From an uncultured Armatimonadota bacterium (GTDB lineage: Bacteria > Armatimonadota > UBA5829 > DTJY01): 26,444 bases of DNA. Numbering within the stretch: position 1 is the first letter of the stretch; each line of letters opens with the position of its first letter. The stretch spans positions 1 to 26,444 of the forward strand of contig CALNCU010000225.1 in the NCBI GenBank assembly GCA_937875395.1, given 5' to 3'. The notes below the pieces were generated by a model, which was given only the letters and a program-made list of their open reading frames with translations, ran no database searches and was not told where the DNA came from. This document shows, piece after piece, positions 21,042 to 26,444 of the stretch. Made by a program: the position numbers and the translations under genes.

Positions 21042-22037
21042 ATGGCTAGAATGTACTATGATAAGGATGCAAATCTAGATGTCCTTAAGGGGCGCAAAGT
21101 TGCTATCATCGGGTTTGGAAGCCAGGGCCACGCTCAGGCACAGAACCTTCGTGACAGCGGAGTAGACGTAGTTGTAAGCGATCTGCCCGGAACAGCAAAC
21201 TGGGATGCAGCAATAGCGGCAGGGTTCACCCCCGTCTCTGCATCAGAGGCATCGGCACAGGCAAACATCATCCAGATTCTTACAGAAGATGAATCGCAGC
21301 CCAAGGTCTACAAGAACGAGGTAGAGAAGAACCTTACAGCAGGCAAGACTCTGCTCTTCTCCCACGGTTTCAACATCCACTTTGGGCAGATAGTGCCTCC
21401 CAAGGATGTAGACATCATAATGGTTGCGCCCAAGGGCCCCGGCCACCTGGTGCGCCGCGTATACACAGAAGGCGGCGGAGTGCCCAACCTTATTGCAATC
21501 TACCAGGATGCATCCGGCAAGGCCAAAGAGACGGCGCTTGCATACTCTAAGGGTATCGGCGGCACCCGCGCAGGCGTGCTTGAGACCACCTTTGAAGAAG
21601 AGACCGAGACAGACCTCTTTGGCGAGCAGGCAGTCCTCTGCGGCGGCGTCTCAGAGCTGGTTGTAGCCGGTTTTGAGACCCTTGTAGAAGCCGGATACCA
21701 GCCAGAGATTGCATACTTTGAGTGCCTGCACGAGCTGAAACTTATTGTAGACCTTATCTACGAAGGCGGAATCAGCCGCATGCGCGATTCAATCAGCAAC
21801 ACTGCAGAATACGGCGATTTCACCCGCGGCCCAAGAGTTGTTACAGAAGAGACCCGCGAAGAGATGCGGAGCATCCTTGCCGAGATACAGACCGGCGAGT
21901 TCGCCCGCGAGTGGATTCTTGAGAACGTTGCAGGCCGCCCTGTACTGAACGCTCTGCGCAGACAGGGACAGAATCACCTGATAGAAGAGGTAGGCGCCAA
22001 GCTGAGGAGCATGATGACCTACCTGAACAAGAAGTAG
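21042..22037 (+). CDS. ilvC: Ketol-acid reductoisomerase, class I, probably NADH-leaning
   Basis: The 331-residue enzyme isomerises and reduces acetolactate or acetohydroxybutyrate to the dihydroxy acids used by IlvD. The Rossmann motif is GFGSQG at 24-29. The magnesium ligands fit DLFGEQ (Asp191, Glu195) and ECLHELKLI; His108 in SHGFNIHFG is catalytic; the C-terminal knotted domain is of class I length. The unusual part is the cofactor loop after strand beta2: residues 46-53 read SDLPGTAN where NADPH enzymes usually show GLRxGSxS. The phosphate-binding Arg is Leu48, the two Ser are Thr51 and Asn53, and an Asp stands at 47. This suggests weaker NADPH binding and possible NADH preference. ATG 21042 follows AGGAGG by 6 nt. 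Confidence 0.96.
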   Translation: MARMYYDKDANLDVLKGRKVAIIGFGSQGHAQAQNLRDSGVDVVVSDLPGTANWDAAIAAGFTPVSASEASAQANIIQILTEDESQPKVYKNEVEKNLTAGKTLLFSHGFNIHFGQIVPPKDVDIIMVAPKGPGHLVRRVYTEGGGVPNLIAIYQDASGKAKETALAYSKGIGGTRAGVLETTFEEETETDLFGEQAVLCGGVSELVVAGFETLVEAGYQPEIAYFECLHELKLIVDLIYEGGISRMRDSISNTAEYGDFTRGPRVVTEETREEMRSILAEIQTGEFAREWILENVAGRPVLNALRRQGQNHLIEEVGAKLRSMMTYLNKK

Positions 22038-22070
22038 GAACCATCTAAAAACACAAGACGTAGATCTAAT

Positions 22071-22102
22071 CGGGCGTCGGATAAGTCTATCTCCGGCGCC
22101 CG
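22071..22102 (+). other. Intercistronic stem-loop between ilvC and leuA
   Basis: 22071-22081 pairs with 22092-22102 in an 11-bp GC-rich stem (one G-U) with a 10-nt loop. No U-tract follows, so it is not a standard terminator. A smaller TGCCC/GGGCA hairpin (about 22115-22130) overlaps the leuA Shine-Dalgarno AAAGGGGG. Roles could be mRNA processing or stability, or tuning of leuA translation. Confidence 0.6.
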
Positions 22103-22136
22103 AGGCAGATTACGTGCCCGAAAGGGGGCATGCCGC

Positions 22137-23681
22137 ATGAACAAACGCATCGTAATCTTTGATACAACCCTGCGGGACGGGGAGCAATCTCCCGGCGCCA
22201 GCATGAACATAGAAGAAAAACTGGAGGTGGCAAAACAGCTTGCACGCCTTAACGTAGATGTTATGGAAGCCGGTTTTCCAATATCATCACCGGGGGATTT
22301 TGAGGCGGTAAAAGCCATATCGCAGAACATAAAAGGCCCAAGCATCTGCGGGCTCGCCAGGGCAACAAGCGGCGACATAGACTGCGCCTGGGATGCGCTC
22401 AAATATGCCGAAAAGCCCAGAATACACACTTTTATAGCAACGTCGGATATACACCTGAAATACAAGCTCAAAAAGACCAGGGAGCAGGTGTTGGAGTATG
22501 CGGTAGCCGCCGTGAAACGGGCCAAATCCTACTGCAACGATGTTGAATTCTCTGCCGAGGATGCCTCCCGGACGGATATAGACTACCTTTGCCGGGTAGT
22601 AGAGGCCGTTATAGATGCCGGCGCCACAACGGTAAACATTCCAGATACGGTAGGGTACGCTATTCCGCACGAGTTTGCACAGATAATGCACAACCTTAAA
22701 ACCAGGGTTTCAAATATAGACAAGGCAATCCTGAGCGTTCACTTCCATAATGACCTTGGCCTTGCCGTGGCAGGGTCGCTCTCTGCGGTGCTTGTAGGCG
22801 CGGGCCAGGTGGAATGCACCATAAACGGCATAGGCGAAAGAGCCGGAAACGCCGCCCTTGAAGAGATAGTTATGGCGCTGGATACCCGCAAAGATATCTA
22901 CGGAATTACAACCGGCGTAAACACCAAAGAAATCTACCGCACAAGCCGCATGGTCAGCGATATCACAGGGCTTGCAGTGCAGGCAAACAAGGCCATTGTA
23001 GGCAGAAACGCCTTTGCTCACGAAGCCGGAATACACCAGCACGGCGTTCTGGAAGAGCGGTCTACATATGAGATTATGGATGCCACCAGCATAGGTCTTA
23101 CAGAGAACAAGCTTGTCCTTGGGAAGCATTCCGGGCGCCATGCCTTTGAGCGCCGCCTCTCAGAGCTTGGCTATGAACTCTCCGGCGAAGAGCTGGAAAA
23201 GGCCTTTGCGCGCTTCAAGGAAGTTGCAGATAAGAAGAAAGAGATATTTGATGAAGACCTTGCCGCCCTTGTAGCAGACGAGGTGCACAGCATCCCGGAG
23301 ACATACCAGCTTGAATATATGACGGTTATCACAAGTCTGGAAGGGATTCCGTCCGCCACCATAAAGGTAAAATCTGGCGGCAGGGATATTGCCGAATGCG
23401 CAATGGGCGTCGGCTCGGTAGATGCCGTCTATCAGACAATAGATAAGATAGTAAACGTCCCGCATACCCTTATAGACTACAACGTAAAATCCGTCACCGG
23501 CGGCACGGACGCCATTGGCGAGGTAACCATAAAGATAGGCGATGATGACAGCGTATACATAGGCCGGGGAGCAAGCCTGGATATTGTAGAGGCCAGCGCC
23601 AAAGCCTACGTGCAGGCCATAAACAAACTGGTCTACCATCAATCTAAAAGGAAAAAGACAAATGGGTCAGACAATAACTGA
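22137..23681 (+). CDS. leuA: 2-isopropylmalate synthase
   Basis: The 514-residue enzyme condenses acetyl-CoA with 2-oxoisovalerate, the first step of the leucine branch. The TIM-barrel start has FDTTLRDGEQSPGASM with the metal-binding Asp and catalytic Arg; SVHFHNDLGLAVAGSL carries the HxH metal ligands, and GNAALEEIVMAL follows. The C-terminal regulatory domain (about 390-505; LEYMTVITSLEGIPSATIKVK and GVGSVDAVYQTIDKIV) is the leucine feedback domain. The ATG at 22137 has AAAGGGGG about 8 nt upstream. Its last 20 bases overlap leuC in another frame. Control is therefore likely at two levels: the leucine T-box and direct leucine inhibition. Confidence 0.96.
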   Translation: MNKRIVIFDTTLRDGEQSPGASMNIEEKLEVAKQLARLNVDVMEAGFPISSPGDFEAVKAISQNIKGPSICGLARATSGDIDCAWDALKYAEKPRIHTFIATSDIHLKYKLKKTREQVLEYAVAAVKRAKSYCNDVEFSAEDASRTDIDYLCRVVEAVIDAGATTVNIPDTVGYAIPHEFAQIMHNLKTRVSNIDKAILSVHFHNDLGLAVAGSLSAVLVGAGQVECTINGIGERAGNAALEEIVMALDTRKDIYGITTGVNTKEIYRTSRMVSDITGLAVQANKAIVGRNAFAHEAGIHQHGVLEERSTYEIMDATSIGLTENKLVLGKHSGRHAFERRLSELGYELSGEELEKAFARFKEVADKKKEIFDEDLAALVADEVHSIPETYQLEYMTVITSLEGIPSATIKVKSGGRDIAECAMGVGSVDAVYQTIDKIVNVPHTLIDYNVKSVTGGTDAIGEVTIKIGDDDSVYIGRGASLDIVEASAKAYVQAINKLVYHQSKRKKTNGSDNN

Positions 23682-24936
23682 AAAAATCCTTGCCGCCCAC
23701 TGCGGCAAGAAGGCAGTGGAACCGGGAGAACTGATTACAGCAAAGCTGGACCTGGTTCTGGGTAACGACATAACATCGCCCATAGCCATACGGGAGTTTG
23801 GCAATACGGGCGCAAATTGCGTGTTTAACAAAGAGAAGATTGCGCTTGTGCCGGACCACTCCACGCCGGCAAAAGATATAAAATCTGCCCAGCAGGTAAA
23901 GACCATGCGGGAGTTTGCCAAAAAATACGGAGTAACAAACTTCTTTGAAATAGGGCGGGTAGGCATAGAGCACACCCTGCTCCCGGACGAGGGGCTTGTG
24001 CTCCCCGGTTATGCCGTAATAGGCGCAGATTCCCACACATGCACATACGGCGCAATAGGCGCCTTCTCCACAGGGGTAGGCAGTACAGATCTGGGCGCCG
24101 CAATGTCCCTTGGTGAAACATGGTTCCGCGTGCCGGAGAGTATAAAGTTTGTCTACCACGGCAAGCTCAACAAATGGGTGGGCGGCAAAGACCTTATCCT
24201 CTATACAATAGGTCAGATAGGCGTGGACGGTGCGCTCTACTGCTCCATGGAGTTCACCGGCGAAGTAATAGAGAATCTTCCCATGGCAGACAGGTTTACC
24301 ATGTGCAACATGGCAATAGAAGCCGGAGGGAAGAACGGCATAATAGCCCCGGACGACATCACAATGGAGTACGTGCGCGCCCGGGCCAAACGCGATTTTA
24401 AGGTCTACGCCAGCGATTCGGATGCAAAATACAAGCAGGTTATAGATATAGACTGCAGCAAGATAGAGCCGCAGGTGGCCTTCCCGCATCTGCCGGAGAA
24501 CACAAAACCCTTATCAAAAGTGGGGAACGTTGTTATAGACCAGTCCGTGATAGGCTCCTGCACAAACGGCAGGATAGAAGATTTACGCGTGGCGGCCCAG
24601 GTTTTGAAAGGACGCAGAGTCCACCAGGACGTGCGCCTGATCATCTTCCCGGCCACGCAGAAGATCTATATGCAGGCCATACATGAAGGCCTGGTAGATG
24701 TTTTTGTAGATGCCGGCGCCGCCGTAAGCACACCCACCTGCGGGCCGTGCCTTGGCGGTCACATGGGCTGCCTGGCAGAGGGAGAGCGGGCCGTTGCAAC
24801 CACAAACAGAAACTTTGTGGGACGCATGGGGCATCCCAAGTCAGAAGTCTACCTGGCAAGCCCGGCCGTTGCCGCCGCCTCCGCCGTTCTTGGGCGGATA
24901 GGCAGCCCGGACGAGTTGGAAGGTAAGGGAGGGTAG
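23662..24936 (+). CDS. leuC: 3-isopropylmalate dehydratase large subunit
   Basis: The 424-residue aconitase-family subunit binds a [4Fe-4S] cluster and, with LeuD, isomerises 2- to 3-isopropylmalate; in the citramalate route the same pair handles citramalate. Cluster cysteines are in GSCTNGR and in PTCGPCLGG. GADSHTCTYGAIGAFSTGVGSTD and the substrate-site NRNFVGRMG are also present. The length fits the shorter LeuC2/archaeal-type group (~420) rather than the ~465-residue E. coli type. The ATG at 23662 has AAAAGGAAA upstream, within the end of leuA, giving a 20-bp overlap and likely translational coupling. leuD follows after 4 bp. Confidence 0.96.
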   Translation: MGQTITEKILAAHCGKKAVEPGELITAKLDLVLGNDITSPIAIREFGNTGANCVFNKEKIALVPDHSTPAKDIKSAQQVKTMREFAKKYGVTNFFEIGRVGIEHTLLPDEGLVLPGYAVIGADSHTCTYGAIGAFSTGVGSTDLGAAMSLGETWFRVPESIKFVYHGKLNKWVGGKDLILYTIGQIGVDGALYCSMEFTGEVIENLPMADRFTMCNMAIEAGGKNGIIAPDDITMEYVRARAKRDFKVYASDSDAKYKQVIDIDCSKIEPQVAFPHLPENTKPLSKVGNVVIDQSVIGSCTNGRIEDLRVAAQVLKGRRVHQDVRLIIFPATQKIYMQAIHEGLVDVFVDAGAAVSTPTCGPCLGGHMGCLAEGERAVATTNRNFVGRMGHPKSEVYLASPAVAAASAVLGRIGSPDELEGKGG

Positions 24937-24940
24937 AAAA

Positions 24941-25474
24941 ATGAATCTAAAAGGAAGAGTCCACAAATACGGATGCAATGTAGATACGGATGTTATTATA
25001 CCGGCGCGCTACCTCAACACATCAGATTCCGCAGAGCTGGCAGCACACTGCATGGAAGACATAGATGCAGATTTTGTAAAAAATGTGCAGCCGGGCGATA
25101 TTATGGTGGCAGATGAAAACTTTGGATGCGGCTCCTCCAGAGAGCATGCGCCCATAGCCATAAAAGAGAGCGGAATCTCTTGCGTAATAGCAAAGACATT
25201 TGCCAGAATCTTCTACCGCAACGCCATAAACATAGGCCTGCCCATCCTCCAGTGCCCAGAGGCCGTGGATGGGATAAGCGCAAACGATACGGTAGAGGTA
25301 GACACTTCAACCGGCAAGATAACAAACATCACTACGGGAAAATCATGGGATGCCATGCCGTTCCCGGAGTTTATGCAGCAGCTTATAGAGGCAGGCGGGC
25401 TTATACCCTACGCGCAGAAAAAGATTGCGTCGGGCGGCGGGCCTAAATGCGGATGCAAATGCTGCGGAAAGTAA
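24941..25474 (+). CDS. leuD: 3-isopropylmalate dehydratase small subunit with Cys-rich tail
   Basis: The 177-residue swivel-domain partner of LeuC. Typical motifs are GRVHKYGCNVDTDVIIPARYLNT, GDIMVADENFGCGSSREHAPIAIKESGI and AKTFARIFYRNAINIGLP, with the substrate-binding GSSREHA. The normal protein ends around GGLIPYAQKKI; here a further ~15 residues follow, ASGGGPKCGCKCCGK, with four cysteines in six positions. I do not know this tail in LeuD; it could bind a metal or iron, or be a lineage-specific addition. The start ATG 24941 has GGGAGG 8 nt upstream, and the stop is 24 bp before cimA. Confidence 0.95.
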   Translation: MNLKGRVHKYGCNVDTDVIIPARYLNTSDSAELAAHCMEDIDADFVKNVQPGDIMVADENFGCGSSREHAPIAIKESGISCVIAKTFARIFYRNAINIGLPILQCPEAVDGISANDTVEVDTSTGKITNITTGKSWDAMPFPEFMQQLIEAGGLIPYAQKKIASGGGPKCGCKCCGK

Positions 25475-25498
25475 GATAACGCTTTGTCTGGAGACAAA

Positions 25499-26444
25499 AT
25501 GCCTAAAATCCATATATACGACACTACGCTGCGCGACGGCACACAGGGCGAGGGCATATCCCTCTCTGTAGAGGATAAGCTAAAGATCGCCCGCCGCCTG
25601 GACGAGTTTGGGATAGACTACGTAGAAGGCGGCTGGCCCGGTTCCAACCCCAAGGACGCAGAGGTCTTTAAACGCCTGAAAGCCGAGCCGCTTAAGCATG
25701 CAAAACTGGCGGCTTTCGGCAGCACTCGCCGGGCAAGCGTCCGGCCGGAAGAAGATGCCAACCTGCAGGCGCTTGTAGAAAGCGGCGCCCCCGTTGCCAC
25801 CATTTTTGGCAAGACATGGAATCTGCACGTAACAGAGGCGCTAAGGGTGCCTCTGGAACAGAACCTTGAGATGATACATGATTCCGTTGCCTTCCTTAAA
25901 TCAAAGGGTATTGAGGTTATATTTGATGCCGAACACTTCTTTGACGGCTACGCCGCAGACCCCGGCTATGCAGTAAGCACAGTAGTTGCCGCAGCAAACG
26001 CCGGCGCAGATTCGGTAGTCCTTTGCGATACAAACGGCGGATCTGTTCAGGCATTTCTGCTTAAGGCCATGTCAGATGTGCAGGCGGCCGTAAACATACC
26101 CGTAGGCATTCATGCTCATAACGATATAGACATGGCGGTTGCCAACTCCATTGCAGCCGTAGAGAGCGGCGCAGTACAGGTTCAGGGTACAATGAACGGC
26201 TACGGGGAGCGGTGCGGAAATGCCAACCTCTGCACAATCATCCCCATTTTGCAGCTTAAGATGGGCTATGATTGTATTCCAGCGGAATCCATGACAGAAC
26301 TTGTAAGCCTCTCCGTCTACATGGATGAAATTGCAAACGTTATCCCAAACGACAGGCAGCCGTTTGTTGGACGGAGCGCATTTGCTCACAAAGCCGGCGT
26401 GCATGTTGATGCCATAATGAAGCAGCCCCGCACCTATGAGCATA
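25499..26444 (+). CDS. cimA: (R)-citramalate synthase (3' partial, runs off the window)
   Basis: The frame from ATG 25499 (GGAG 5 nt upstream) stays open to the window end, giving 315 residues of an expected ~520-540. It starts KIHIYDTTLRDGTQGEGISLSVEDKLKIARRLDEFGIDYVEGGWPGSNPKD, then has FGSTRRA, EVIFDAEHFFDGYAADPGYAV, LCDTNGG, and GIHAHNDIDMAVANS with the HxH metal ligands. The AEHFFDGY and CDTNGG blocks fit the CimA group rather than LeuA or homocitrate synthase. It joins pyruvate and acetyl-CoA to citramalate, which LeuCD and LeuB convert to 2-oxobutyrate for isoleucine. Its place right after leuCD supports this. No threonine deaminase is seen here. Confidence 0.92.
   Translation, partial: MPKIHIYDTTLRDGTQGEGISLSVEDKLKIARRLDEFGIDYVEGGWPGSNPKDAEVFKRLKAEPLKHAKLAAFGSTRRASVRPEEDANLQALVESGAPVATIFGKTWNLHVTEALRVPLEQNLEMIHDSVAFLKSKGIEVIFDAEHFFDGYAADPGYAVSTVVAAANAGADSVVLCDTNGGSVQAFLLKAMSDVQAAVNIPVGIHAHNDIDMAVANSIAAVESGAVQVQGTMNGYGERCGNANLCTIIPILQLKMGYDCIPAESMTELVSLSVYMDEIANVIPNDRQPFVGRSAFAHKAGVHVDAIMKQPRTYEH

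Noticed and set aside
23644..24489. A long open frame on the minus strand opposite leuC (281 codons)
   Set aside because: It lies entirely opposite a well-supported gene, has very high Tyr/Cys content and resembles no protein family; it is a shadow of leuC codon use.

Overview
The window looks like a chromosomal segment of a bacterium from Armatimonadota or a close relative. The main clue is the first gene: a type II/IV prepilin-like protein with the ILFPVFAKAREKA block and a C-terminal H-x9-DG motif, a protein type that is very abundant in Armatimonadota and Planctomycetes-like lineages. The lineage is inferred from protein style, since there is no rRNA here. Most genes are housekeeping or biosynthetic, with good Shine-Dalgarno sites and recognisable sigma-70 promoters.

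Layout. 1-3337: the 3' part of a pseudopilin-like gene, then a complete GH38 alpha-mannosidase. 3338-3939: a gene-poor scar with the first ~33 codons of a decayed aspartate 1-decarboxylase gene (panD) followed by what looks like an IS3-type OrfA transposase relic. 3934-5599 (minus strand): a self-contained tRNA-Ala(CGC) unit with its own promoter and terminator, then a TrpB2-type tryptophan synthase beta gene without trpA. 5674-7756: an ECF sigma factor and a zinc-finger anti-sigma factor with an unusual secretin/STN-like C-terminal domain. 7781-11946: a DinG-family Fe-S helicase and TypA/BipA converge on a cluster of hairpin repeats. 11966-16708: putrescine-type aminotransferase, guaB with a strongly folded leader, rsmI and a short RmlA-type nucleotidyltransferase.

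16755 to the end: one long branched-chain amino-acid operon, ilvD-ilvB-ilvN-ilvC-leuA-leuC-leuD-cimA. It is preceded by a sigma-70 promoter and a full T-box riboswitch (Stem I, T-box motif, terminator) whose specifier reads as CUC (Leu). The operon holds the shared Val/Leu/Ile enzymes, the leucine branch, and citramalate synthase, so isoleucine is probably made from pyruvate through citramalate using LeuCD. leuB and ilvE are not in the window and may lie downstream.

The points most worth checking are: the KARI (ilvC) cofactor loop, which lacks the usual Arg/Ser 2'-phosphate contacts and carries an Asp, suggesting NADH use; the guaB leader structure; the covarying hairpin repeats between dinG and typA; the anti-sigma factor's C-terminal domain; the panD relic with a mutated cleavage site; and the Cys-rich tail on LeuD. 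I did not find a defence system, CRISPR array, prophage or an obviously novel multi-gene system.
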